A stretch of DNA of 64,000 nt from Bacillota bacterium (GTDB taxonomy: Bacteria; Bacillota; Bacilli; Paenibacillales; Paenibacillaceae), in NCBI GenBank assembly GCA_023460795.1, contig JAEWPC010000020.1, positions 138,137-202,136 of the forward strand, written 5' to 3'. Each line of letters opens with the position of its first letter. Position 1 is the stretch's first letter. The notes below the pieces were generated by a model. That model searched no databases. It was not told the DNA's origin and saw only the letters and a program-made list of their open reading frames with translations. The translations under genes were made by a program, and so were the position numbers. Below, one piece after another: positions 25,684 through 34,788 of the stretch.

Positions 25684-26727
25684 TTACATAAAAATTTGTT
25701 TGATGTCATAATTTCTTTGTGCGGATAAATCGATGAAGGCTTCGGTGAGCTCCAACTGGATCAGCGGTCTGAAGTAGTCGGAAGGATTCGTCATGATGAT
25801 CGTTCCGAATTCGCCGTTCGTGAGCTCCACTTTCTTGCCGATAAAATTCGGGACCATGTGCCGGATGAACGTGTGTGTAATATCGGGATCTAATTTACTG
25901 AAGCTTAACTCGTGCATTTCTCTCAACACGATCAGCAAGTCCCGCTTCTCGCTGTACGCGCGAGAGGAGATCATCGCGCTGTATACGTCCGCTACCGCCA
26001 CGATTCTCGCGAGGGGATGGATGTTGTCCTTCGTCAGTCCCAGCGGATACCCCGATCCGTCCATCCGTTCGTGGTGCTGAAGCGCGGCAAGGAGAATTCC
26101 CGAGTCCTCCATAGAGCTTTTAAGGATGTCGTATCCGTATCTCGGGTGGTTCTTCACTTCGCTGAATTCGTCTTCCGTCAGCTTATCCGGTTTATTCAAG
26201 ATCGCATCGGATACTTTGCATTTGCCGATATCGTGGAGGAATCCCGCTTTGCCAGCGCGCACGGTTTCTTCTTCATTCCATCCGATCCAGCGGGCGATAT
26301 AGTAGCTGAGCATCCCGACTTGAACGGAATGCTGATAGGTATAATCGTCTTGGCTATTGAGAAGTAGCAGGAGCGATACGACGTCGCGTTCCGCTTTGAA
26401 ATTGTCTACCAAGGGTTGGAAGCTTTCTTTGACGTCTTCTTCGTAGATCTTGCCCTCGGCGAGCGCTCGTTCGAATAGCTGCTCCGCCCCTGCGACGGCA
26501 TCGTAGTACAACGGCCGCAGCAAAGGATTATACGCGGCATTCTCAGGCTCTGGGGCTAGACCGGACCGAGGTTCTATCTCTAGGAAGTCGATCTGATGCT
26601 GATAGAGGCGGGAGAGCTCTTTCTCGTTGAGCATTGTCCCCTTAGAGAGTACGTGCAAGCCAAAAGAGTTGAAAATATCTTCCGTCAGTCTGTCTCCGGA
26701 TCGTACGTCAGTGATATGTACCCTCAT
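25684..26727 (-). CDS. HD-GYP domain phosphodiesterase
   Basis: 347 residues from the ATG at 26727 (GAGGTG upstream; the open frame extends further but without a binding site). N-terminal 110 residues of unknown type (RVHITDVRSGDRLTEDIF). HD-GYP domain from about 130: YTYQHSVQVGML, AGFLHDIGKCKV with the HD pair, LQHHERMDGSGYPLG with the GYP-type motif. Likely hydrolyses cyclic di-GMP in the cytoplasm. Not in an operon with neighbours; the other HD-GYP gene at 32350 has a similar layout. Confidence 0.85.
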   Translation of the reverse strand: MRVHITDVRSGDRLTEDIFNSFGLHVLSKGTMLNEKELSRLYQHQIDFLEIEPRSGLAPEPENAAYNPLLRPLYYDAVAGAEQLFERALAEGKIYEEDVKESFQPLVDNFKAERDVVSLLLLLNSQDDYTYQHSVQVGMLSYYIARWIGWNEEETVRAGKAGFLHDIGKCKVSDAILNKPDKLTEDEFSEVKNHPRYGYDILKSSMEDSGILLAALQHHERMDGSGYPLGLTKDNIHPLARIVAVADVYSAMISSRAYSEKRDLLIVLREMHELSFSKLDPDITHTFIRHMVPNFIGKKVELTNGEFGTIIMTNPSDYFRPLIQLELTEAFIDLSAQRNYDIKQIFM

Positions 26728-26841
26728 GTCACACCTCGACAAGTTGTTCGATTGGTTGCATCCGATATAATAGAAAAATAGTCTTTTCGTCTCTATGCTA
26801 CCAACTAAAGCGCTTTCTTGCAATAGGATCAGAGTCTCGGT

Positions 26842-27900
26842 TCATTCGCCGAGCAACTCCGTATAGGTCCGTCTTGCAAGTGTCTCGTCGTCGGTTCCCA
26901 TGATCAACGCACGGCCGTCCGTGAATAGGACGAACGAAGGCCTATTGACGCGGCTGAGCTTGATCAAATACGGATTAACCTCGACTTCGCCAAGCGTTCG
27001 CCAAGTTTCGGCCAGCTTCTCCAGGGGAACGGCCAGCGGTCTGGTAGGCTGGATTTGAATCGTATTTCTGCCGCATAGAGATACGGCGATCGCTTCGTCC
27101 CGGTTCCCTTCCAGGCCATCGAACCGTCGCTCCCCGCAGACGGGGCAGCTCGGTCTTCTGGCGTCGAGAATCGATAGCGACTGCCATTGCGTATGCCACA
27201 GATCGATCTGCAGCAATGAACCATGAAGCGCAAGCGTATTGCCGCTTAGCAGCTTGATCGCTTCCATCGCCTGCAGAGAAGAGATCGTATCGATGATCGG
27301 GGCGAGAACGCCGGCCGTCTCGCAGGTATCGAGCGTGCCACCCCCTGGCGGTTCGGGGAAGAGGCAGCATAAGCAAGGCGTCTCGTTCGGCAACACGGTC
27401 ATCGTCATGCCGGAGCTTCCGACGGCGCCGCCGTATATCCAAGGAATTCCATGCTTCACGCTGATTTCATTCATCAAATAACGGACCGAGAAGTTGTCGC
27501 TGCCGTCGATGATCAGGTCGGCGTCCCGCAGCAGCGATTCGGCGTTATCCGCGCCTAAATGGGCGATGCGCGCATCGATGACGATATCGCGATTGATCAA
27601 GGCTAATCGGTCTGCCGCTGCGGCGGCTTTCGGCTTGCCCGCCAGCGCGTCGCTCTCGTCATAAAGCATCTGGCGCTGCAGGTTGCTGAGATCCACGACG
27701 TCGCGGTCGATTAGCGTAAGCTGGCCGACTCCGGCGCGCGCAAGATGGTTCGCTGTGACACATCCTAGCGCTCCGACGCCCACGATCGCGACGCGCGCCT
27801 CTCCTAATCGGCGTTGTCCGTCCCGGCCGATCGCCGGATAACGGATTTGCCTGGCGTATCTCTGCTCCGGCGGAAGCAAAGGCTGCATAGGCTCGTTCAC
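26842..27900 (-). CDS. moeB: MoeB/ThiF/HesA family adenylyltransferase
   Basis: 352 residues from GTG 27900, which overlaps the TGA of the upstream MoaD-MoaE gene (GTGA). ATP loop IVGVGALGCVTANHLARAG, Asp in DRDVVDLSNLQRQ, catalytic Cys region ETPCLCCLFPEPP, and the second CxxC zinc pair SCPVCGER. A C-terminal 80-residue extension follows. It adenylates the C-terminal Gly of MoaD (or ThiS). The operon with MoaD-MoaE and the divergent moaA points to molybdopterin synthesis. Confidence 0.85.
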   Translation of the reverse strand: MNEPMQPLLPPEQRYARQIRYPAIGRDGQRRLGEARVAIVGVGALGCVTANHLARAGVGQLTLIDRDVVDLSNLQRQMLYDESDALAGKPKAAAAADRLALINRDIVIDARIAHLGADNAESLLRDADLIIDGSDNFSVRYLMNEISVKHGIPWIYGGAVGSSGMTMTVLPNETPCLCCLFPEPPGGGTLDTCETAGVLAPIIDTISSLQAMEAIKLLSGNTLALHGSLLQIDLWHTQWQSLSILDARRPSCPVCGERRFDGLEGNRDEAIAVSLCGRNTIQIQPTRPLAVPLEKLAETWRTLGEVEVNPYLIKLSRVNRPSFVLFTDGRALIMGTDDETLARRTYTELLGE

Positions 27901-28637
27901 CTCTGCCCTTCGTACGAGGCAAACGGATCCCATGGACCGAGCTGATGGCCTTTCCACTCGGTGCCGTCCTCGTAGATTTCTTTTTTCCAGATCGGAACCG
28001 TCATCTTGAGCCGCTCGATTGCGTACCTGCTAGCGTCATAGGCCTCCGCGCGGTGCGGCGAAGATACGGCGATGACGACGCTGATCTCGTTGATGCCGAC
28101 CGTGCCGATGCGATGGGTGATCGCCGTCACCGTGCCCGGCCAACGCTCGCTAATCTCCGTGCCGATCTGCTCCATGGCGGATTCGGCCATCGGGATGTAG
28201 GCTTCGTATTCGAGCGTCACCGTTCTCTTGCCCTTCGTCCATTCCCGCGTCGTGCCGACGAAGGCGATCGTCGCGCCGTGATCCGGGTGATACACCCGGG
28301 AAGCAACCTCGTTCACGTCTATCGGCTCATCCGTAATGACGAAACGATTCGCAGCCCCTCGACCGACTGCATCTTGTTCGTCGATTCCTCCGGATACGGG
28401 CGGCAGCAGCGCCAGTTCGTCCGCGGCGCCGACAATCGTATCGTCGCTTACGAACGCGCGGTTGCGCGCCATGAAGCACAAGGCGATGAGATCCGCATAC
28501 TCGGGATATTGAGTTTGCAGACGTTGTTTGATCTGAACGACGGCGAGCGTCGATTCTTCCCAGCTGAGCTCGAGGGCTCGCGATCCGATCCGATCGGCGA
28601 TTCCCGCGAATAGGGCGATCGTCCAAGTATGTGTCAT
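27897..28637 (-). CDS. MoaD-MoaE fusion, molybdopterin synthase
   Basis: 246 residues. Residues 1-86 are MoaD (TIALFAGIADRIGS, ending LALLPPVSGG, the Gly-Gly that must become a thiocarboxylate). Residues about 96-246 are MoaE (FVITDEPIDVNEV, GATIAFVGTTREW, RIGTVGINEISVVIAVSSPHR, PIWKKEIYEDGTEW). It converts cPMP to molybdopterin. In a fusion the GG is internal, so activation needs cleavage after GG, as known for mycobacterial MoaX. Linker GIDEQDAVGRG is short and polar. Confidence 0.88.
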   Translation of the reverse strand: MTHTWTIALFAGIADRIGSRALELSWEESTLAVVQIKQRLQTQYPEYADLIALCFMARNRAFVSDDTIVGAADELALLPPVSGGIDEQDAVGRGAANRFVITDEPIDVNEVASRVYHPDHGATIAFVGTTREWTKGKRTVTLEYEAYIPMAESAMEQIGTEISERWPGTVTAITHRIGTVGINEISVVIAVSSPHRAEAYDASRYAIERLKMTVPIWKKEIYEDGTEWKGHQLGPWDPFASYEGQR

Positions 28638-28800
28638 GGTTATGTTCTACTTCCTTCCCTGAACGGTAAACATTGACTCATCCAAGCATACCATATCGAT
28701 CGTGAAAATGTTATGCTATAGGCATATCGCAATCGCTTGTTCGAGGGTGAGTCGGTTCGAGCCCGACGAAGATTTTGTTTATCCGGGGAGGGAAGAGAGA

Positions 28801-29811
28801 GTGGAGAAAATGCCCGCGCTCGTCGATCGGTTCGGCAGAACGCATACGTATTTGCGTATTTCCGTAACCGATCGCTGCAATCTGCGTTGTCTATATTGCA
28901 TGCCCGAGGAAGGCATGGTTTTCATGGAGCAAGTGAAGCTCCTCAGCTACGCGCAAATTCTGGAAGTCGCCTCGGCCGCCGCGAGACTCGGCATTCGCAA
29001 GTTCCGGATCACGGGCGGTGAACCGCTCGTCAGACCGAACTTAGACGAACTGGTCGCCGGACTGTCCGCTCTGCCCGGAATCGAGGATATATCGCTGACG
29101 ACGAACGGGATCCTGCTCGCGCCCCAAGCGCGCAAGCTGAAGGAAGCGGGACTGAATCGCGTTAATATCAGCTTAGATACGCTGGATGCCGCTCGCTTTA
29201 AATTTATCGCCCGCAGGGGCGATCTGAATAAGGTGCTCGAAGGCGTCCAAGCGGCAGCCGAAGCGGGATTGACGCCGATTAAGCTAAATTGCGTTCTCTT
29301 GAAGGGCGTCAACGAGGACGAGATCGAGACTTTCCTGAAGCTGTCGATGGAGCAGCCGCTGCACGTTCGCTTCATCGAATACATGCCGATCGGCCACGAC
29401 GATGCCGGCTGGCGCAATCACTATTTGCCTTTATCGAAGGTACTGGAGGAAGCGCGGCGTCTAGGTTACGCCGTTCAGTCGGTCGAAGGGCCGAAGGGGA
29501 GCGGTCCTTCGGAGGATTATCGCATCGAAGGCGGCGTCGGCACGTTCGGGCTCATCCATCCGATCAGCGATCAGTTCTGCAAGAACTGCAATCGGCTTCG
29601 GCTCACGGCCGACGGCAACCTTAAACCTTGCCTGTACTGGGTCGACGAGCTGAACGTTAAGCAGGCGCTGGGCTCCGAGGAAGCGATGGAGCGTCTGTTC
29701 TTCAGGGCGATGGACATCAAACCGGAGAACCATGAGATGGCGGCTTTGTTGGCCGGAGAGAAGCTTACCCATGTGCCGACGGAACGACGGATGTCGCAAA
29801 TCGGCGGGTAG
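28801..29811 (+). CDS. moaA: GTP 3',8-cyclase MoaA
   Basis: 336 residues from GTG 28801 (GGGGAGG upstream); ATG 28810 is an alternative. Radical SAM cluster CNLRCLYC near residues 26-33, SAM-binding ITGGEPL, and the C-terminal second cluster FCKNCNRLRLTADGNLKPCL. Converts GTP to 3',8-cyclo-H2-GTP, the first step of molybdenum cofactor synthesis. Transcribed divergently from moaDE-moeB with about 160 bp between, so a shared control region is likely. Confidence 0.93.
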   Translation: MEKMPALVDRFGRTHTYLRISVTDRCNLRCLYCMPEEGMVFMEQVKLLSYAQILEVASAAARLGIRKFRITGGEPLVRPNLDELVAGLSALPGIEDISLTTNGILLAPQARKLKEAGLNRVNISLDTLDAARFKFIARRGDLNKVLEGVQAAAEAGLTPIKLNCVLLKGVNEDEIETFLKLSMEQPLHVRFIEYMPIGHDDAGWRNHYLPLSKVLEEARRLGYAVQSVEGPKGSGPSEDYRIEGGVGTFGLIHPISDQFCKNCNRLRLTADGNLKPCLYWVDELNVKQALGSEEAMERLFFRAMDIKPENHEMAALLAGEKLTHVPTERRMSQIGG

Positions 29812-29882
29812 GAGAGCGGCAGCGGATCGTGAGTTCGGGAGGACGCCGGCTGCGGACATCGGCATATCATTAGGAGGATTCG

Positions 29883-31319
29883 ATGAACGGTCGAGACGTC
29901 ACGTTGACATTAATTCATACGAACGATATCCATAGCCATTTCGACGCCGCTTCCCGCATAGCGACATATGTAGAAGAAGTTAGGCGGAGCGTAGGCGCAG
30001 ACAACGTGCTTCTGCTCGATTGCGGAGATTTCCTGGATCGGGTCAGCGTCGAGACCGAAGGCTCTGGCGGCGCGGCGAACGTCGCGTTGCTGCAAAGGTT
30101 CGGCTACGACGCCGTGCTGATCGGCAATAACGAAGGCTTGTCTTATACGATCGAAGAGCTCGAGACCTTATACGCGGACAGTGCGTTTCCCGTCGTCTGC
30201 GCGAATATGGTCCGACTAAGCAGCGGGGAGCCTCCCGCATGGATGACGCCGACTTGGACGACCGTGAAGTCGGGAATGCGAATCGGCATCGTCGGGTTGA
30301 CAGCCGCATTCGACGTGTACTACCGGCTGCTGGGATGGGAAGCGCTCGAACCGATTTCGGTTGCCCGGGCGCAGGTCGGCAGGATAAGGTCGAACGTGGA
30401 CGTCGTCATCGTGCTCTCCCACCTCGGCCTCAAATACGACAAGCGATTAGCCGAGGAAGTCGAAGGGATCGACCTGATTCTCGGCGGCCATACCCATCAT
30501 CTGCTTGCCTCCCCGCTGACGGTCGGCAACACGACGATTAGCGCGGCAGGCAAGTTCGGACAGCACGTCGGACGGCTGGAATTAACGCTTGCGGAGGGCG
30601 ACAATCGGGTAAGCATTACCGGCGGTTGCTTGCCGACTGACGAGATGAAGCGCGACGACGGCGTCGATCGACTGATCGACGAATATCGCGGCGAGGCTTA
30701 CGGCACGTTGAACCGCCCCGTCGCGACATTGATCGATCCGTTGCCGCATAATCCTTACGAGGAATCTCCGCTGGCTACGTTGCTGGCAAGCTCGGTAAGA
30801 CGCGTGACCGGCACCGAGATCGGTCTCGTCAACGCGGGCCAGTTGCTTGGCGGCTTGCCGGCAGGAGAGGTGACGGAGCTGACGATTCATGAGCTGTGCC
30901 CTTCTCCGATCAACCCTTGCGCGATCAAGCTGAGCGGCCGGCAGCTCATACATGCGCTCGAGGAAAGCTTGCTTCCGGAATATTACGAGCTTGAATTCCG
31001 CGGCTTCGGGTTCCGGGGCAAAGTGCTCGGCACGCTATGCACGGACGGTCTCGAACTGCTGATCGACGAGACGAAACCGGCATACCATCGTATCGTCGAA
31101 GCACGGGTCGGCGGCGAGCCGCTTCAAGCGGATCGCGCATACGACGTGGGCACGCTCGACATGTTCACCTTCGGAGTCGGTTACGTGGGCTTGAAGGAAG
31201 GCGCGGACGTTCGATACTTGTTGCCGGATTATATTCGGCATACGCTCGCGGACGCGCTGAACGACGAGTCGATGGTTCGTGACTGTTTTAGGCCGAGAAG
31301 AAGCTATAGACCACGTTAG
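29883..31319 (+). CDS. YunD-like 5'-nucleotidase / metallophosphoesterase
   Basis: 478 residues, no signal peptide, so cytoplasmic. Metal motifs in order: HTNDIHSHFD, LDCGDFLDR, IGNNEGL (Asn where many relatives have His; also seen in YunD), VLSHLG, and LGGHTHHLL. A C-terminal 5'-nucleotidase domain begins near residue 300 (NPYEESPLATLLASSVRRVTG). Hydrolyses nucleotides or related phosphoesters; substrate unknown. AGGAGG upstream. Confidence 0.85.
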   Translation: MNGRDVTLTLIHTNDIHSHFDAASRIATYVEEVRRSVGADNVLLLDCGDFLDRVSVETEGSGGAANVALLQRFGYDAVLIGNNEGLSYTIEELETLYADSAFPVVCANMVRLSSGEPPAWMTPTWTTVKSGMRIGIVGLTAAFDVYYRLLGWEALEPISVARAQVGRIRSNVDVVIVLSHLGLKYDKRLAEEVEGIDLILGGHTHHLLASPLTVGNTTISAAGKFGQHVGRLELTLAEGDNRVSITGGCLPTDEMKRDDGVDRLIDEYRGEAYGTLNRPVATLIDPLPHNPYEESPLATLLASSVRRVTGTEIGLVNAGQLLGGLPAGEVTELTIHELCPSPINPCAIKLSGRQLIHALEESLLPEYYELEFRGFGFRGKVLGTLCTDGLELLIDETKPAYHRIVEARVGGEPLQADRAYDVGTLDMFTFGVGYVGLKEGADVRYLLPDYIRHTLADALNDESMVRDCFRPRRSYRPR

Positions 31320-31381
31320 CTATAGCCGAAGCGGCAATGATACGCACCTTATTATGGATACGCAAGGAGTGACACGGCAGC

Positions 31382-32236
31382 ATGCTGCACTGGTTTGATT
31401 CGATTATTCTAGGCATTGTTGAAGGTTTGACCGAATTTCTGCCCGTATCCTCGACGGGGCATATGTTGCTCACGAACAAGCTGTTAGGCTACGAGACGAC
31501 GCCCGAGGAACTGAAATCGTTCGAGATCATTATTCAATTCGCGGCGATCTTGGCGATCTCGCTCGTCTATCGGAACAAGATCCTGCAAGTGTTCGGAATC
31601 GGGCGCAAGGAAGCGGTCAGAGGATTGTCCGTGGACGCGTTTCCCGAACGCCGACTGAACATGCTTCACGTCGCGCTGGCGATCGTCCCTCCGCTCGGAG
31701 CGGCTTTCCTATTCCGCGATTACATTAAAGACGATGCTTTCAACAATACGTCGCTCGTATTGTGGGCGCTAGTCGTCGGCGGGATCTATATGTGGATTTC
31801 GGAAGCGTTGTACGAATCGGGCAGAATCAGAAGAACGTCCGAGACGATGGATCAGATTACATACAAGCAAGCTTTCATTATCGGTTTGATTCAGTGCGTA
31901 TCCGCGCTATGGCCGGGCTTCTCGCGCTCGGGCTCCACGATGGCCGCGGGTATGCTGACCGGGCTTAGCTATCGTGCTTCCGCCGATTTCTCGTTCTTCG
32001 TGGCGATTCCGATCATGACGGTGGCGACGGGATACGAGCTGGTCTCGAACATCGACCAATTCCGCTCCGGCGCCATCGACATCGGCTTCTTGGCCACCGG
32101 CTTTATCGTCTCTTTCGTCGTCGCTTGGCTCGTCGTCGTTGCGTTCCTGCGGATGCTGCAGAAGATCAAATTGCGTTATTTCGCATGGTATCGTTTCGTA
32201 CTCGCCGCTCTTTTCTACTGGTTCATGATGAAATAA
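31382..32236 (+). CDS. uppP: Undecaprenyl-diphosphatase UppP (BacA)
   Basis: 284 residues with about eight membrane helices. Signature LGIVEGLTEFLPVSSTGHM at the N-terminus and SRSGSTMAAGMLTGL in the second conserved box hold the Glu, Arg and Ser residues used to remove the terminal phosphate from undecaprenyl pyrophosphate. Recycles the lipid carrier for cell wall polymers and gives bacitracin tolerance. ATG with GGAGTG upstream. Confidence 0.95.
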   Translation: MLHWFDSIILGIVEGLTEFLPVSSTGHMLLTNKLLGYETTPEELKSFEIIIQFAAILAISLVYRNKILQVFGIGRKEAVRGLSVDAFPERRLNMLHVALAIVPPLGAAFLFRDYIKDDAFNNTSLVLWALVVGGIYMWISEALYESGRIRRTSETMDQITYKQAFIIGLIQCVSALWPGFSRSGSTMAAGMLTGLSYRASADFSFFVAIPIMTVATGYELVSNIDQFRSGAIDIGFLATGFIVSFVVAWLVVVAFLRMLQKIKLRYFAWYRFVLAALFYWFMMK

Positions 32237-32349
32237 TTCGAAATTTGGCGAATCCTGTCGTATATTTTTGTCGTAAACCCTTGTCTTGTCTTCGGAAATA
32301 TCTTACATTCTCATTAGACAACATCGAGGCAAAGGGGGAAACGTTACGA

Positions 32350-33465
32350 ATGCGCATGGTGCCGATTTCGTTATGCAGGCCGGGCATGAGGCTGGCCAAA
32401 CGAATTTATTCTGACGATGGCATCGTGCTGTTGGCGGAAGGCGTCGAGCTGACGCCGGCCATGATTCGAAGGCTGAGCAACAGTCCGATTCATTTCTTGT
32501 ACATCGAAGATGCACGCACGGAAGGAATCGTCATCCCGGATATGCTGTCCGAGGAGACGCAGAGGCAATCGATGCATGCGATCCGAATGGCTTTCCGCGA
32601 GTACGTCGACCAGCCGGCTAGACGCAAATCGGTAACCTACCCTTATGTGGGACGTTCGATCAAGCAGTCGATGCACATGATCCTTGATGAGCTCGGAAGC
32701 AACAAAGACGCCATGATCATGCTCATGAACATGCATACGGTCGATCACTATTTATACACGCATTCGCTTAACGTCTGCGTGTATACGGCGTTGCTCGGCA
32801 TCGCGAACGGCTACGATCAAGACCAGCTCATGACGCTCGGGATCGGTTCGATGCTGCACGACATCGGGAAGACGCAAATCTCGATGCAAGTTCTGCTGAA
32901 GCCGGGCGCCCTCACCAAATCCGAGTATGACGAGATGAAGCGCCATGCCGAGCGCGGGTATTACTTGCTCAAGGATGAACCTAACATCCCGCTGCTTGCC
33001 GCGCACTGCGCCTACCAACATCATGAACGCTTGAACGGCAGCGGATATCCGCGCGGCTTGAAAGACGACGAAATCCACGAGTACGCCAAGCTGATCGGCA
33101 TCGTGGATTCCTACGACGCGATGACGAGCCATCGGATTTACAAGAAGGCTATGCTACCGCACGAAGCGGTGGAAGTGCTCTATACCGGCAGCGAAACGCT
33201 GTACGATACGGAGATGCTGAAGCTGTTCCGCGACAAGGTAGCCATCTATCCGATCGGGGTTACGGTGAAGCTGAACACGGGCCAAAGCGCCGTCGTCGTC
33301 GACATTAATTCCGCCGCCGCCCACAGACCGATCGTCAGGGTCATTACGGACGAAGTCGGCGAAGACTTGTCCGCTCCGTACGAGATGGATTTGTCCAAGC
33401 AGTTGAACATTCTGATCGATTCGGTCGAGCTAGGCGAATTGGACCGCAATTCGCTTCCGGCTTGA
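32350..33465 (+). CDS. HD-GYP domain phosphodiesterase
   Basis: 371 residues from ATG 32350 (AAAGGGGG upstream). The N-terminal region (PGMRLAKRIYSDDGIVLLAEG) is the short beta-domain often found before HD-GYP. Catalytic landmarks: DHYLYTHSLNVCVYT, GSMLHDIGKTQIS, YQHHERLNGSGYPRG. The end has a small beta-rich tail (GVTVKLNTGQSAVVVDIN), as in the other HD-GYP gene here. Predicted cyclic di-GMP hydrolase. A long terminator follows. Confidence 0.87.
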   Translation: MRMVPISLCRPGMRLAKRIYSDDGIVLLAEGVELTPAMIRRLSNSPIHFLYIEDARTEGIVIPDMLSEETQRQSMHAIRMAFREYVDQPARRKSVTYPYVGRSIKQSMHMILDELGSNKDAMIMLMNMHTVDHYLYTHSLNVCVYTALLGIANGYDQDQLMTLGIGSMLHDIGKTQISMQVLLKPGALTKSEYDEMKRHAERGYYLLKDEPNIPLLAAHCAYQHHERLNGSGYPRGLKDDEIHEYAKLIGIVDSYDAMTSHRIYKKAMLPHEAVEVLYTGSETLYDTEMLKLFRDKVAIYPIGVTVKLNTGQSAVVVDINSAAAHRPIVRVITDEVGEDLSAPYEMDLSKQLNILIDSVELGELDRNSLPA

Positions 33466-33473
33466 CGACCTCC

Positions 33474-33522
33474 AACCGGCTTCACCTTGCAGCCCAAGCG
33501 GCGCAAGGAGAAGCCGGTTTGC
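33474..33522 (+). terminator. Long intrinsic terminator
   Basis: AACCGGCTTC-A-CCTTGC ... GCAAGG-A-GAAGCCGGTT, then TTG; only matched single-base bulges. Confidence 0.8.
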
Positions 33523-33583
33523 ATTAAGAGCCGTTAGACCAGTACAATATTCATATATACACAGTAGACAGGAGCCATTCGAC

Positions 33584-34738
33584 ATGTCCGGTTTCACCCT
33601 TCCTTCCGCCGCGGAACGATTCGCGCCGCCGTCGGATTGGACGCCGCTTTCGCCTGCTTACGATCCTTGGGACCCGATTCGTTCGCTGAGCCGATACGGG
33701 CGTCACAAGCTTACGAGCGTCGAATTTACGGTAACCCATCTATGCAATATGAGGTGCGAGCACTGCGCGGTAGGCGACAGCTTAACGATGACCGAAGCGC
33801 CTCATCTTCCGATCGATATGATCCTCCGCAGACTGGACGAGGTCGAGCACTTGGAGACGATCAGCTTGACGGGCGGAGAACCGACCTTCCGAATGGAGAC
33901 GATAACGGAAGTGATGCTGCCGTTATTGAAATACGCGAGAAGTCGCGGCATCCGGTCGCAGCTGAATTCCAACGTAACGCTCGACTTCGAACGCTACGAA
34001 TTGATCGCTCCTTATCTGGACGTCATGCATATTTCTTTCAACTATACGGAGGCCGAACATTTCCGTCAGATCGGCTTCGCCAAGTCCGGCCGACAGGTTA
34101 GCGCGGAGATGACCGGGAAGCTGTACGAGCGCATGATCGACAACGCGCGCAGGCTCGCGGAAGGCGGATTATTCGTATCCGCTGAATCCATGATCAACTA
34201 TCGTACGTATAACCATATTGCGGATATTCATCGTCTGATCGTCGAGATGGGGTGCAAGAGGCACGAAGTGCATCCGATGTACCCGAGCTCGTTCGCGTCC
34301 GGCTTGCCGGCGATCACGAGAGAACAGATGAGTTCGGCCGTCTCGACGCTGCTCGATCGCCGCGATCGGAACGTATGGATGCTGTTCGGCACGCTCCCGT
34401 TCTTCGCCTGCAGCGACAACGAGGAAGAACGCGGTTTAGTAAGGCGTTTAATGGCAGAACCTAACGTTACCGTCCGCAACGATCCGGACGGCCGCAACCG
34501 GGTGAACGTGAACTTGTTCAGCGGAGACGTCTACGTGACGGACTTCGCGGCGATTCCGTCGTTCGGCAACGTGAAGAACGAACGGCTTGACGACGTATTC
34601 GAGCGCTGGCAGAACCATCCGTTGCAACGGGCGATCAACTGCCATTGTGCGGAAGCGAGCTGCTGCGGACCGAATCTGCTCGTCAAAGAAATGTATTACG
34701 AAGGTGCCGACTTCTTAAGCAGAAGAGCCATACCTTGA
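33584..34738 (+). CDS. yfkAB: Radical SAM / CxCxxxxC protein YfkAB
   Basis: 384 residues. Radical SAM cluster motif CNMRCEHC at residues 54-61, then LTGGEPTF. The C-terminal CHCAEASC (near 356-363) gives the name-defining CxCxxxxC, followed by CGPN, probably an auxiliary Fe-S site. The substrate of the YfkAB family is unknown. Single-gene unit with AGGAG upstream. Confidence 0.85.
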   Translation: MSGFTLPSAAERFAPPSDWTPLSPAYDPWDPIRSLSRYGRHKLTSVEFTVTHLCNMRCEHCAVGDSLTMTEAPHLPIDMILRRLDEVEHLETISLTGGEPTFRMETITEVMLPLLKYARSRGIRSQLNSNVTLDFERYELIAPYLDVMHISFNYTEAEHFRQIGFAKSGRQVSAEMTGKLYERMIDNARRLAEGGLFVSAESMINYRTYNHIADIHRLIVEMGCKRHEVHPMYPSSFASGLPAITREQMSSAVSTLLDRRDRNVWMLFGTLPFFACSDNEEERGLVRRLMAEPNVTVRNDPDGRNRVNVNLFSGDVYVTDFAAIPSFGNVKNERLDDVFERWQNHPLQRAINCHCAEASCCGPNLLVKEMYYEGADFLSRRAIP

Positions 34739-34788
34739 CCATCGCCATCCCGGATCGGGAGGCAAGCTAGCGAGGAGTTGGAACGCAT

